A stretch of DNA of 64,000 bases from Nonomuraea sp. NBC_00507 (GCF_036013525.1 NZ_CP107853.1:1240001-1304000), one strand, 5' to 3'. Counted from the stretch's first letter, positions 24,738 through 34,462 are shown. The notes: generated from the letters alone by a model not told the origin. Numbers and translations: made by a program.

Positions 24738-25928
24738 ATGAACACCGGCGAGCCGCGGCGCATCGGGCCCTACCAGGTGCTCGGCCGCCTGGGTGTCGGC
24801 GGTCAGGGCACGGTCTACCTTGCCCAGGGCGAGGCGGGCCGGGTCGCGATCAAGGTGATCCACGCGCAGGGGGCAGCCGACCCGAGGGCGCGCAGGCGGT
24901 TCGCGGACGAGGTGGCCATCGCGTCGCGGGTGCCCAGGGCGTACACGGCGATGATCATCGACGCCGCCGTCGACGGTGACCAGCCGTACATCGTGAGCGA
25001 ATACGTGGAAGGCCCGTCCCTGCAGGAGCTCGTCGACACGCACGGGCCGCTGTCGGGAGCTGCGCTCGAGCGGCTGGCGACCTATACGGCCACGGCCTTG
25101 GCGGCGATCCATGGCGCGGGAGTCATCCACCGGGATCTCAAGCCCGCCAATGTCATCATCGGGCCGGACGGACCACGTGTCGTGGACTTCGGAATCGCGC
25201 GGGCCCTGGAGGCGACCGCCGCGATCACCACGACCATAGGAACCCCCGGCTATCTCGCACCGGAGCAGGTGGGAGGGGCCGACGCCGAAGTGGGTCCCCC
25301 CGCCGACGTGCACGCGTGGGCAGGCACGGTCTATTTCGCCGCCACCGGCAAGGCGCCGTTCGCGGGGAACAACGTGGCCGTCATCATCAACCGCGTCCTG
25401 ACCAAGACCCCCGACGTGGGAGTGATATCCGAGCCACTGCGTTCACTGATCGCCGACTGCCTCGCCAAGGATCCGGCGCGGCGGCCCACCTCTATGGAAC
25501 TGCTCGGCCGCCTTGTGGGGCATCAGTCGCAAACCGCGCAGGCGACGGTGCCACATGTAAGGATCTTGCCGACCACCCTCGGAACGCTGAAGGAGACCAC
25601 CACGCTGGGCAGCGGGCCCGCGGCCGACATCGTGATCCACGGGGAGGGGATCGCCCCGGCGCACGCCACCGTCCGCAAGGTGAGCGCAGGCTACCGGCTG
25701 CATGACCACAGTAGCGGTCTGGGGACGTTCATCGACGGCCGCCCTGTTCTCTATGCGACCCTGCGACCGGGTGATCGGTTCACGATCGGTACAGCAGTGC
25801 TCCGCCTCACCGAGGCGGGGGAGTTGGAGCGCGTACTTCTCAGCCGAATGTCCGCCGCGCGCTGGTGGCTTCTGCTCTTCCTCATCGCGGCAGTGGCGCT
25901 TACGGTAATCGTCGTGGTCATGGGATAG
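24738..25928 (+). CDS. Ser/Thr protein kinase with FHA domain and tail anchor
   Basis: 396 residues. Kinase domain about 9-265: LGVGGQGTVYLA, VAIKV (Lys), HRDLKPAN, DFG, GTPGYLAPEQ. FHA domain about 285-365: GSGPAADIVIHGEGIAPAHATVRK with the SxxH-like SPAHA site and GLGTFIDGRPV, for binding phospho-Thr. C-terminal membrane segment WWLLLFLIAAVALTVIVVVMG with no extracellular domain. The start abuts the previous stop. A second kinase is not part of the standard triad; FHA would read the phosphorylation state set by the others. Confidence 0.93.
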   Translation: MNTGEPRRIGPYQVLGRLGVGGQGTVYLAQGEAGRVAIKVIHAQGAADPRARRRFADEVAIASRVPRAYTAMIIDAAVDGDQPYIVSEYVEGPSLQELVDTHGPLSGAALERLATYTATALAAIHGAGVIHRDLKPANVIIGPDGPRVVDFGIARALEATAAITTTIGTPGYLAPEQVGGADAEVGPPADVHAWAGTVYFAATGKAPFAGNNVAVIINRVLTKTPDVGVISEPLRSLIADCLAKDPARRPTSMELLGRLVGHQSQTAQATVPHVRILPTTLGTLKETTTLGSGPAADIVIHGEGIAPAHATVRKVSAGYRLHDHSSGLGTFIDGRPVLYATLRPGDRFTIGTAVLRLTEAGELERVLLSRMSAARWWLLLFLIAAVALTVIVVVMG

Positions 25929-27462
25929 TCACGGGCGTGGGCATGGTGACGTTCACTCGTTCCCCGGTCCTGGAGTCGAGGGTGAAGGCTCCGCTGGCGC
26001 CGCGGATGACGTTGGTGCCGGTGAACAGGTAGAGCTGCCCGCGCACCGCCACGGCGGAGGGCAGGCTGAGCTGGGACGGGTCCACGCCGATGGCGGCCTT
26101 CTGAATCGCGGTGACCGCGGCGGTCACCGCGTCATACGCCAAGATCGCCAACCCGCTGCCGAGATGCGCCGCGGGGAAAGTCACACCATGGTGGGGCGCC
26201 ACGAACTCGTCACGGAAGTCGCGGTAGAGCTGGCGGTGCGGATTGTCCTGGTGGTCGAGCCGCTTGGGATCGGCGAGCGGCACGAACATCACCTTGATGG
26301 GCGCTTCGGGGTCGTGCAGCGACGGGTCGTTCGGATTTTGGTCCTGGGCGTCGTCCCCGGTGACCACGGTGATGGGCGTGGATCGGCAGGGCCGGCTCCG
26401 CAGCAGCTTGAGAAATGTGGGCATGAACGCCTGGCGGCCAGCGTAGAAGATCATATCGGTCTTGGCCCCGCAGATCGTGTCGCTGATGGTCCGCAGGAGC
26501 GAGGGACCGCCACGCGGGTCGAAAGGAAAACTGAGTCCGGACCTGTCGACGTACGACTTGAGCCCAAGCTTCGGATCGAGGAAAGCATCCTTCAGTGAGC
26601 GGGCGTAAAGGTCCTTGGTTCCCTGCGGGGTCACGTCAGCCCACATCAGGGCCGCGTTCCCCCCGACCTTCTTCTTCTTGAACTCTTCGGCGATGGCCTG
26701 CACCTGGGCCGAGGTGCTGACCGCGGTGCGGGTGAGACCAGGAATAGGTCCGCCGTCGTCGATCTCACCGGTGGTGTTGAACCCGGCCGCAGTGATGAAA
26801 TCGGCGACCATCGGGATTCCGGGATCCTTGGCCAAGGCACGTGCGGCGTCGATGCTTTCCTGCTGGCTCGGGCCCATTCCGGTGACCGCGACGACCTGTC
26901 CGGGGCTCGCCGTCGCTCCTGTCGCGGCATTCTTCCGCACCGCCTGCACCGTCGTCCGCCACTTCGAGCCGTCGTGACCGGTGTTGGCCAGCAGGAGCCG
27001 GATCTTGGGGAACGTCTCCGAACGGTTGGCGCGGTACTGACCGATGAACGCCCCCTCGAGCTGGTGGAGGGCGCGCTCGCCGACCAGTCCGCGCGGGCCT
27101 GCCCCCATCGGGGCCATGAGCGCGATCGTGCTGTAGTCCTTGTCCTTGGCGACCGTGCGGTTTTCCGCCGCGATGGCCTCCAGGATCTGGCGATACTGCT
27201 CGCCCAGGACCGTCGTCCCGTCGGCTGGGTCCATCAGCCCGACGCATTCGCCTTCGATGTCGACGACGTCCGCGCTGTTTGTTTCACAGCCGCCCCATGG
27301 CCACGATCCCTGCGTGTAATTCACGAGTACCGCAGTGGATATCAGGACGGCGACAACAACGACGATCACCACCAAGCGTCGGCGAAAAAGCGTCGCCACC
27401 TGGCGTAAGAGGCTCCAGGCGCGCTCGGCGAGGGAGGGAGCCGGTGCCGGTTCGTCATACAT
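25918..27462 (-). CDS. Membrane-anchored receptor with type 1 periplasmic-binding fold
   Basis: 514 residues. Basic N-terminus, membrane segment about 29-51 (RRRLVVIVVVVAVLISTAVLV), then a large extracytoplasmic domain. IALMAPMGAGPRGLVGERALHQLEGAFIGQY and GQVVAVTGMGPSQQESIDAARAL resemble the Leu/Ile/Val-binding-protein fold; NAALMWADVTPQGTKDLYARSLKDAF and TDMIFYAGRQAFMPTFLKLL complete the two lobes. There is no lipobox and no transporter gene nearby. The gene converges on the kinase operon with an 11-base overlap of the ends. A sensing role for the kinase cluster is inference. Confidence 0.8.
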   Translation of the reverse strand: MYDEPAPAPSLAERAWSLLRQVATLFRRRLVVIVVVVAVLISTAVLVNYTQGSWPWGGCETNSADVVDIEGECVGLMDPADGTTVLGEQYRQILEAIAAENRTVAKDKDYSTIALMAPMGAGPRGLVGERALHQLEGAFIGQYRANRSETFPKIRLLLANTGHDGSKWRTTVQAVRKNAATGATASPGQVVAVTGMGPSQQESIDAARALAKDPGIPMVADFITAAGFNTTGEIDDGGPIPGLTRTAVSTSAQVQAIAEEFKKKKVGGNAALMWADVTPQGTKDLYARSLKDAFLDPKLGLKSYVDRSGLSFPFDPRGGPSLLRTISDTICGAKTDMIFYAGRQAFMPTFLKLLRSRPCRSTPITVVTGDDAQDQNPNDPSLHDPEAPIKVMFVPLADPKRLDHQDNPHRQLYRDFRDEFVAPHHGVTFPAAHLGSGLAILAYDAVTAAVTAIQKAAIGVDPSQLSLPSAVAVRGQLYLFTGTNVIRGASGAFTLDSRTGERVNVTMPTPVTIP

Positions 27463-27660
27463 CTGGACTCCAAGCCGTCACTTATCCCACGACCGTGCAG
27501 GCGCGCTTCTCCGAATATCGATCGCACGCTTCCCCATCCCTGGGCCGGCGGCCGCCTAAACTCATCGTCATTAAAACGTGATCAATGGCAGCCGGACAAC
27601 AGTCAGTTGGCGGGTTCGTCCGGAAACGGTTGGTCGAAGCCCATCGTCAAAGGCCCTATT

Positions 27661-27904
27661 CATGGGGAGGCAAGAGAAGCTGCGGAGGTTCGATCAGGAC
27701 TTCCGGGATGGCGTGGTTCGGATCGTCGAGGAGACCGGCAAGCCGATCGCGCTGGTGGCCCGGGACTTGGGGATCAAGGAGGGCATCCTGGGCAACTGGG
27801 TGAAACTGGCGCGCAGGCGGCGGGCCGCGGGAACGGAACGCTGGACGCCGACGAGCGGGCCGATCGTCCTCCGCGAGCCGCTCACCATCCCCATGGTCCC
27901 GTGA
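27661..27904 (+). pseudogene. IS3-family transposase OrfA fragment
   Basis: MGRQEKLRRFDQDFRDGVVRIVEETGKP followed by VARDLGIKEGILGNWVK is the HTH of IS3-type OrfA. The frame then shifts: GNGTLDADERAD, the normal continuation, is in another frame. No OrfB is present and no ends were found. Confidence 0.75.
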
Positions 27905-28671
27905 TCGATGGCATTGCCACGACGCGGAGTGCAGCAAGCGAACAACCGTCTCGACGTTTGGTCACACGTCTGCACCAAGGCGAGCGGCTAGGTCGCTTCG
28001 ATCGACTCGGGCAGGCCCGGCGTGCTCTCCAGCCGTAGGCGACGTGAGGCCCTCACGGCCGGTTCGTATCGGGTGCCGCGTTCTGAGGGAGTAGCGGCAC
28101 GAGCGTGAGCGCCGCCTCGCCGTACCGTTCACTTTCGGAAACGGACACTCGGGCCGTCAGCGGCATCTCGCCGGAGCTCTGCCCGCACTCACCGATGTGG
28201 AATCGACATACATCCGTTACAAATTCGCCATGACTAACTAGAGATCATTCTCCGACGGAGAGGCTACTGAAAGCGACTGAAGAGCACGGAGTGTAGAACA
28301 TGCCCTGCCCAACCCCTCCGGCCTGACCCGTTCCCTGGTCATCGATTGATCATCATTCTGCCGAGCGCCACGAACCGCCCTTGTGGAGGACTCCGTGGAA
28401 CCTCGTGGGCAGCATGGTCGCGTGCGTTTGAGGCCCACGATGGATGTGTTGCCCACGCCTCATAAAGTCCAGTGCGCGGCCCATTGCTGAGTCATTCCCA
28501 TCCCCGGCAACACCATCGCCGTACTGCAGAAGGCTCGGGGAGTCCCTGTTCACAATCCAGCGTTACTGATCCGCATTTCCCAGTAAAGGTGTGACGAAAC
28601 ATGGTCGGACGTAAAGATATGAATCCAGATTCGACGTTTATAACGGAGTCACGGACAGCATCGGAGGGCGC
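27905..28671. other. Long gap with a remnant frame and a promoter region
   Basis: The only protein-like signal is the minus-strand remnant at 28053-28240. The last 100 bases are AT-richer and lead into GGAGG before ATG 28672, so the promoter of the Tat protein and DUF4331 pair is probably there. No tRNA or repeat is seen. Confidence 0.4.
28053..28240 (-). pseudogene. Unidentified protein remnant (C-terminus)
   Basis: About 60 codons read GEFVTDVCRFHIGECGQSS, EMPLTARVSVSESERYGEAA and LTLVPLLPQNAAPDTNRP before a stop. Codon-position GC and residue pattern look like a real protein end, but there is no start codon and an upstream stop cuts it off. Not recognised. Confidence 0.3.
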
Positions 28672-29235
28672 ATGTTGAACCGGCGCGGCATTCTCGCCGG
28701 ACTCGCCGCTTCCCCCTTCATCGTGGCTCTGGGCGCTCCCGCCGGCACCGCTTCAGCCGCCACGCGCGCCCGATCGTCGGGCGCAGGCACAGCTGCCGAA
28801 ACGATTGTGCGCGGCAGCGCGCGGCGGTGGCATGGCCCATTTCTCAGACCCGGCGCCCGACTGCTGCTGCCAGCGGGAGTCAAAGCCGCTCCCGTCGAGG
28901 ATTACTTCACCAGTCCACGCCTCACGCGAACGGCGTATGCCTGGCCTCAGATGCCAGCCCTGGATGGCATGATGGTCGACGCGTCGATCATTCCAGAACA
29001 TGGAGCACCGTCGCGTGTCGCAGTCCTTAGCGGCTTTGACAACGGCTGGTACGAGCTCATCAGTCGGGAAGGGAAGGCCACTCGCGTCACGTGGGATCAC
29101 CGCGAGCTCCCCTACCTGCTGTTCGTCGGCGAGTTTGGCGCCACCAAGGATGTCGGTTTTATGAGCAAGTTCTTCACTCTTGCTCTCGAACCGTTCTCCC
29201 GCAACCCTGTCTTCCCGAATACCCCCATCCGCTAG
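28672..29235 (+). CDS. Tat-exported protein of unknown function
   Basis: 187 residues from ATG 28672 after GGAGG. The N-terminus MLNRRGILAGLAASPFIVALGAPAG is a twin-arginine signal. The mature part contains FTSPRLTRTAYAWPQMPALDGMMVDASIIPEHGAP and VLSGFDNGWYELISREGKATRVTWDHRELPYLLFVGEFG, ending in TLALEPFSRNP. The last phrases resemble the end of galactose-mutarotase-like domains, but the domain is too short for a full one. It is co-transcribed with the DUF4331 gene 12 bases later. Confidence 0.6.
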   Translation: MLNRRGILAGLAASPFIVALGAPAGTASAATRARSSGAGTAAETIVRGSARRWHGPFLRPGARLLLPAGVKAAPVEDYFTSPRLTRTAYAWPQMPALDGMMVDASIIPEHGAPSRVAVLSGFDNGWYELISREGKATRVTWDHRELPYLLFVGEFGATKDVGFMSKFFTLALEPFSRNPVFPNTPIR

Positions 29236-29247
29236 AGGAGCCGCATA

Positions 29248-30303
29248 ATGTCTCACCACACTGACATCCCGGAGTCGCAGCGGGATATCACTGATGTCTA
29301 TTGCTTCGCCGGCAACAACGGCACGGTGTTCGTGATCAACGTCTCGCCGCTGCAGAGCTCGGGATTCGATCCTGAAGTTTATTATGAATTCAAGGTCGAC
29401 ACGAGCAGTCCGCTTGATTACCTTGAAGACATCACCTGGCGCGTTACTTTTCCAGGCGGCGACGCTGTAAAGGTTGAACAGCTCACCGGTCGCGCCGCTC
29501 GTGACCGCGACGCCACGGGCAAGGTCATTACACCGGCCGAAGCGAGGCTGGGGCAGGTTGTCACCTGTACGAACGGAATCAAGCTCTTCGCCGGTGAGCG
29601 CGGTGAGCCGTTCTTCAACGACCCGCGTTTCACCGTGGCGACGCGGGCCGCGTTGTCAACAGGCACGAATCCCAGTTACACCGCGCTTTATCCTGCCCAG
29701 AACGCTTTCCAAAACACCAACGTCAGCGCGATCGTCCTCGAGGTGCCCAGCTCGATCACCGGCTCGGGAACCATTGGATACTGGGGAAACACCTCGGTCA
29801 AGGAGCATGGCGTGTGGCATCAACTTCAGCACGCCGCAGGCCCCCTTGTCGGCTTCATATGGGACTTCTCCGGCGGCTCCGCCGGCATGGATTTCAACGC
29901 CAGTCATCCCAAGGACCACCTGAACGGCAGGCCTAAGAACCCTGGCAGCGATCCCGCCTCAGGGTTCTGGGGTCAGGTACGGGACGCCACGGCCGCCGTC
30001 GTCGCGGCACGAAAGACCTTCGACGATCCACCGCAGGGCAAGGCCACCCCGAAGGCGTACGGCGCGTACGTCGCGGACACGCTCCTGCCCGACGTCTTGC
30101 GCTTCAAAGTGGGCACCTCCGCGCTCTGGGACCCCTGGAACAAAGAGATTCAGAACGGTAAGGGCCTCACCGAATGCGCCCCGGATTCCATGTATGACCT
30201 GGTGCTGAACGAAGAACTCACCATGGGTTTGACCCATAAGGACGCAACCGGCATCCTGCTCGACCACTTCCCGTATCTCAGCCGCCCGGTCACCGGCGGG
30301 TGA
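29248..30303 (+). CDS. DUF4331 protein
   Basis: 351 residues from ATG 29248, preceded by AGGAG. The start MSHHTDIPESQRDITDVYCFAGNNGTVFVINVSP is the DUF4331 signature (SSHREAP...DVYAF). The family is a beta-rich single domain, usually exported; this copy has no signal peptide. FDFSGGSAGMDFNASHPKDHLNGR-like and LWDPWNKEIQNGKGLTECAPDSM segments follow the family order. The function of the family is unknown. Confidence 0.82.
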   Translation: MSHHTDIPESQRDITDVYCFAGNNGTVFVINVSPLQSSGFDPEVYYEFKVDTSSPLDYLEDITWRVTFPGGDAVKVEQLTGRAARDRDATGKVITPAEARLGQVVTCTNGIKLFAGERGEPFFNDPRFTVATRAALSTGTNPSYTALYPAQNAFQNTNVSAIVLEVPSSITGSGTIGYWGNTSVKEHGVWHQLQHAAGPLVGFIWDFSGGSAGMDFNASHPKDHLNGRPKNPGSDPASGFWGQVRDATAAVVAARKTFDDPPQGKATPKAYGAYVADTLLPDVLRFKVGTSALWDPWNKEIQNGKGLTECAPDSMYDLVLNEELTMGLTHKDATGILLDHFPYLSRPVTGG

Positions 30304-31533
30304 TGCGGTCCTGAGCTGGGCGCCTTCTGTCCTCCAGAGTGGATTCTGAAGGGCCACCATCAGCAGGAAGAAGCTCCTGACCAGCGCAAATGCGAGGGTC
30401 AGGAGCCTTCTCCTTTCCCGGTCGCCGACACCACCATGGCAGACGGTTCTCATCTGTCGGACTGCTGTATGCGCTGCTGCGCCCTGGTCTGGTCAAGACG
30501 TATGCCTGGTGCCGATGATCCGGACGACGTCACGTTGGCCGTCGACGACGCCGACACACCTCACCTGTACGCGGGCATGGCCGGGTTTCTACCGGACCGG
30601 CGCTCGCGCACCGGCTATGGAGCGGAGAGGCGATGACTGTCATCCAGGTACACGCCCATGTACAGGCGGCCGATCGGACCATGCGAAAGGTCGTGGCGCT
30701 GGCGGCGATCCAGCAGGACTTGGCGGGCCGTCACTCTCGACGCTGCGCAACGCCTACCTCGGCGTGGGATATCGATCGCGAGCGAGACGCGGTCGGCCAA
30801 GTGTGGGGGCCAAGCTGCGCTGGCCGGTCACCGCAGACACGACGGCGGCCGGCGTTCAGCCGACGGTACGGCAGCCGGATCCGATCGCGCTCGCCTCCAC
30901 GCTGGCCTTCAAGTCAGCCCTGCTGTACAACGCGCGGTCCAGCCAGGGGCGCTGTGAGCGCCCTGGCCCATCGGTTGCAAATGCGCCAGGCGGCGGCCGG
31001 GGGTCCAAGCCCCGGCCGCGACCTCACGCGTGAGGAGCAGGCGCGGCGGCGAACCACACCCTGTGCCCGTCGCCGCGCCCTCATACGCCCGGCAGCCTTC
31101 CGCGGCCTTGTCGGCGGGTCCTGCCCTTCCGGGCGGGCAGGGCCAACACTTTCCCTTGGTCGTCCGGCGAGCGCAGTTGCCGGGCAGGGCCGGGCTCACG
31201 CCCGCAAGTGCTCACGCCGCGAAGGTGTTCGCCGAACTCGCCTCGCAACGGGCGCCGCATCAAGCTGCTCCGCGAAGCCGACGACCAGAAGACACCCGAC
31301 AAGGAGATCATCTGGAATGGCGAGACCATCGACCAGGCACAGGCCGCTGAGCTGAGGGACAAGTCCGCAGACGAGCTCATCGCGGCCGGGCACATCAGGT
31401 CGGCCCGGTCGAAGCAGCGTTCCGCACGGTGCCCCGGCACGCGTTCGTGTCGGCCGACACGCTGCCGTGGGGGTCTGTGGGGATTGTCTGCCCTGCCAGC
31501 GGGGCCCTGGCCTTGGCCTCGCGGTTGATTCAG
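30304..31533. other. Decayed stretch, no intact gene
   Basis: Short protein-like pieces occur, for example RIKLLREADDQKTPDKE with IIWNGETIDQAQAAELRDKS (31246-31390, plus strand), but none has a start, ribosome site and full length. CCTCACGCGTGAGG palindromes and hairpins lie at 30993-31034. Confidence 0.45.
30993..31034. other. Cluster of GC-rich hairpins
   Basis: GCGGCCGGGG (30993-31002) pairs perfectly with CCCCGGCCGC (31010-31019) and is followed by the palindrome CTCACGCGTGAG (31023-31034). A further hairpin CCAGGGGCGCT/AGCGCCCTGG lies just before. The same 12-bp palindrome occurs at 3008-3019 beside the first GC-rich repeat. Role unknown; it might be a transfer or replication remnant. 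Confidence 0.4.
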
Positions 31534-31692
31534 GCCACGAGTCACCCGCTCAAACACCTGTGCTGACAGCTCGCGGCCGACACCCCTTGTGTCGATGAGC
31601 GTATGGTCGATGCCCCACAGCGCGATAATCTTCCCCGACGGCAGAGTTCCGTCTGGAGACCGGTGCTTCTGAGCCCACTGGCAGACTGACAT
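31534..31692 (-). pseudogene. HAD hydrolase N-terminal fragment with mutated nucleophile
   Basis: KIIALWGIDHTLIDTRGVGRELSAQVFERVT is HAD motif I, normally DIDHTLIDT. The first, nucleophilic Asp is Gly here, and the rest of the protein is missing after about 40 residues. Confidence 0.6.
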
Positions 31693-31729
31693 TGGCCGCT
31701 CACGTTTTCTGAGAAGCGGCATCCCGAGG

Positions 31730-32284
31730 TTATCTGGGCCTCTTCAGCAGACGAGCCCGCTGATGGATCCTCTCCACAAGCTCTGCGGCCCGGGCCTTGA
31801 TGAACGCGACCCCGTCGGTACCCCAATCGTGGGGCTTGGTGTCCACGACACAGATAGTGCCCAGGGTCTCCGCCCCGTCGATCAACGGGGCGCCCAGGTA
31901 GGCGCGAACCCCGATCTCGTCCACCACCGGATTGTTGGCGAAGAGGTGATAGTCCATCACTTCGTCCAACGCCATCGCATGTTTCCTCGTCACCACGTAC
32001 ATGCAGTAACCGTGGTCGCAGGCCATCGTCCGGAACGGATCCGTCTCCGGGTCGACGCCCCGGTCGCGCGAGGAAGGATACAATCCGGCGAAATACTGCC
32101 GTTCTGGGCCAATGATGTTGACCATGGCGAATGGCGCCTCCAGCTCCTGAGCCAGGGCCCGGGCGAACTCGTCAAACTCAAGGTCAGGCTCCTCCCGGAT
32201 GCCCAGTTCCTGGAGCAGGGCAGCGCGGCGGGGCGCTTCCTGGTCTATGGGAGTCACTAGGCGGAAGGCGGAGGGAAGGCTCAT
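31730..32284 (-). CDS. GAF-domain protein
   Basis: 184 residues from ATG 32284, AGGAG seven bases before. A GAF domain spans about 30-165: FDEFARALAQELEAPFAMVNIIGPERQYFAGLYPS, then DHGYCMYVVTRKHAMALDEVMDYHLFANNPVV and GVRAYLGAPLIDGAETLGTICVVDTKPH. GAF domains bind small ligands or haem/flavin. It has no output domain. It is divergent from the conservon and may modulate it; related GAF genes occur beside conservons in other actinomycetes, which is suggestive only. Confidence 0.85.
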   Translation of the reverse strand: MSLPSAFRLVTPIDQEAPRRAALLQELGIREEPDLEFDEFARALAQELEAPFAMVNIIGPERQYFAGLYPSSRDRGVDPETDPFRTMACDHGYCMYVVTRKHAMALDEVMDYHLFANNPVVDEIGVRAYLGAPLIDGAETLGTICVVDTKPHDWGTDGVAFIKARAAELVERIHQRARLLKRPR

Positions 32285-32751
32285 CACAGGCTCCTGTCTG
32301 CTTACCTGGCCGTTCCTGTCGGATTGCGGCCATCCCGCTCGGAGGATAGCAAGGTGGTCACGGAACGGCGGCGGCGAACGGACCGGTCGGGGCCGGTCAA
32401 CCTCCACGACCTCGGCCCCTTGCCTGCTGCAGGTTGCGCAGCAGACCCGCGCCCTATGAGCCGGTGCCTTCGATAACGGTGCGGACGTCGCCGGACGTGC
32501 GCTCCATCGCCTGCTAACCGCCTCGAGCGGAGAACGACGCGGTACCCAGCACCTGGTGCCTACGCCGTCCATGCTTGGGGCTCGCCGCGGGCTGCAGTCC
32601 AGCCGCGCGGACTCCCGGATCAACCGCAAGCGCTGTCCCCCTGATGGCCGAGTGCCGCATCACTTTAAGTGGCCGCAGGGATCGATATTGTGCTGATTGA
32701 CTCAGTATGGTGACCCGTGTTGACCTATCACCCTTGTGCCAAGGACTCCCG
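32285..32751. other. Intergenic region between the GAF gene and the conservon
   Basis: No gene supported. It must hold the divergent promoters. No clear -35/-10 pair could be chosen. Confidence 0.4.
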
Positions 32752-34434
32752 ATGTCTGCGCCTCCCGTGCCTCCCACCGCCCCCGAACGCCAAGACGCCG
32801 GAAGCCGTGGCAGGTCACGCGGCCGCGGTAAACGTCGTCCGATCAACGTTCATGCCTTCCATCTGTGCATTTCCATCCTTCCAGCAGCCCTTATGGCGTG
32901 CCTGGGGCTGATCGCGGTGACGGTGCTGACCATGGCGGGACCCTCGTCACCGCAGGCTTGGCCGACACTGGCCGTCATTGCGGGGGGAGCGGTGGCCATC
33001 ATGCTCGTCGCGGTCGTTGCGGCGGAGAAGGCGACTCGGCGGGAGCGTCAGACATCCGGTCGTGCGGCCTCCCGGCTCAAGGACTTGGAGCCCCGGCTCG
33101 GCGACCTGGGGGTCTTGGTGTCCCGCGGCCGGCAAGAACTGCAAGGCCTGGCAGAGCGGATAACGGCCGGCGAGGTTCCCGCACGACGGGGCGTCGACTT
33201 CCGGCCTGTAGCGACGGGCGACCCCATCGCGCACCTTGCGCAAGAATTCCAGAAAGCTCAGAACGAGGCCTGGAACGCTGTGATCAACGCGGCGAGCCGG
33301 AAACCCAGTGGCCGTCCAACACAGCGAGTCGAGATCTTCGTCAACCTTGCTCTGCGAATGCAGTCATTGTCTCATCGTGCGATGAAGGGACTCGACGAGC
33401 TGGAGAACCAAGTCGAGGATCCCGAACTGCTCAAGGGCCTGTTCAGGGTCGATCACCTCAGTACTCGCCTGCGCCGACAGGCCGAAAGCCTCGCTGTGAT
33501 CGGTGGGGCCGTCTCGCGGCGCCAGTGGAGCAGGCCGGTAGCCACGTACGAAATTCTGCGCTCGGCCATCGCCGAGGTCGAGCACTACAGCCGGGTCAAA
33601 GTAGTGCCGCCGGTCGAAGGGGTCGTGGACGGCGGCGCGGCCGCGGACGTCATCCATCTGGTCGCCGAGCTTGTCGAAAACGCCACTAAGTTCTCGCCGC
33701 CGCACACGCAGGTGCTCCTCCGCGCAGAAGCCGTAACTGCCGGCTTGGCCATCGAGATCGAGGACCGCGGCCTCGGCATTCCCCGAGAAGCCCAGCGTCG
33801 GCTGAACGACCTTCTCACCGCTCCGGAACGAGTCGACGTCGACGAACTGGTGCAGGACGGCCGTATCGGACTGCTCGTGGTATCCGCCCTCTCACGTCGA
33901 CACAAAGTCGTTGTCAGGGTGCAGACCAACATCTACGGCGGCACCCAGGCCATCGTCGTGATCCCGAATGAGTTGATCAGTTCAGAACCGCGGGAGTCGG
34001 GCGTACGACAGGCAACGTCCCCCGAGCCCGCGAAACCCAAGCCCGCCCGGTCGGCCAGTACGCCAGGCTCGCTTTTCTCGCCGAGGCCTTCCTCCGGTTC
34101 CAGACAGGACACACCAGCGCTGAGCGGCGACGATGCCGGTGCCCGCTCTGACGACCCGTCCGAGGCTTGGAGGAAGCAGAGCGCCGACGCGCCCGCCCGG
34201 CAAACGGAGAAGCGGACCGACTTCGGTCCTCCAAGAGGTACCAGCCGACGTCCGGAACTGCCGAAACGTCGCCCTCAGGCGAGCATGACGCCCGAGCTTC
34301 TCAACACTCCCGCAACCCTGGATGACGATACGGATCTCGACCTCGATCACGGGCTGATGGCGTCATTCATGAAGGGGATGCGCAGTGGTCAGGACGAAGA
34401 CGTTAAAGACGGGACTGGTAACACCGATCTTTAG
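32752..34434 (+). CDS. cvnA: Conservon sensor, histidine-kinase-like (CvnA)
   Basis: 560 residues from ATG 32752 (AAGGA seven bases before); an upstream ATG 32707 gives a poorer start. Two membrane segments (about 35-60 and 65-88), a coiled linker (EKATRRERQTSGRAAS...), a helical dimer region with MQSLSHRAMKGLDELE, and an ATPase domain with the N box ELVENATKFSPP, G1 DRGLGIP and G2 GRIGLLVVSALS. The phospho-accepting His context is not typical, as in other conservon sensors. A 140-residue Pro/Ser-rich tail follows. It is the first of four overlapping genes. Confidence 0.9.
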   Translation: MSAPPVPPTAPERQDAGSRGRSRGRGKRRPINVHAFHLCISILPAALMACLGLIAVTVLTMAGPSSPQAWPTLAVIAGGAVAIMLVAVVAAEKATRRERQTSGRAASRLKDLEPRLGDLGVLVSRGRQELQGLAERITAGEVPARRGVDFRPVATGDPIAHLAQEFQKAQNEAWNAVINAASRKPSGRPTQRVEIFVNLALRMQSLSHRAMKGLDELENQVEDPELLKGLFRVDHLSTRLRRQAESLAVIGGAVSRRQWSRPVATYEILRSAIAEVEHYSRVKVVPPVEGVVDGGAAADVIHLVAELVENATKFSPPHTQVLLRAEAVTAGLAIEIEDRGLGIPREAQRRLNDLLTAPERVDVDELVQDGRIGLLVVSALSRRHKVVVRVQTNIYGGTQAIVVIPNELISSEPRESGVRQATSPEPAKPKPARSASTPGSLFSPRPSSGSRQDTPALSGDDAGARSDDPSEAWRKQSADAPARQTEKRTDFGPPRGTSRRPELPKRRPQASMTPELLNTPATLDDDTDLDLDHGLMASFMKGMRSGQDEDVKDGTGNTDL

Positions 34435-34462
34435 AACATTACAAACCTAGAAGGAGCGTCCA

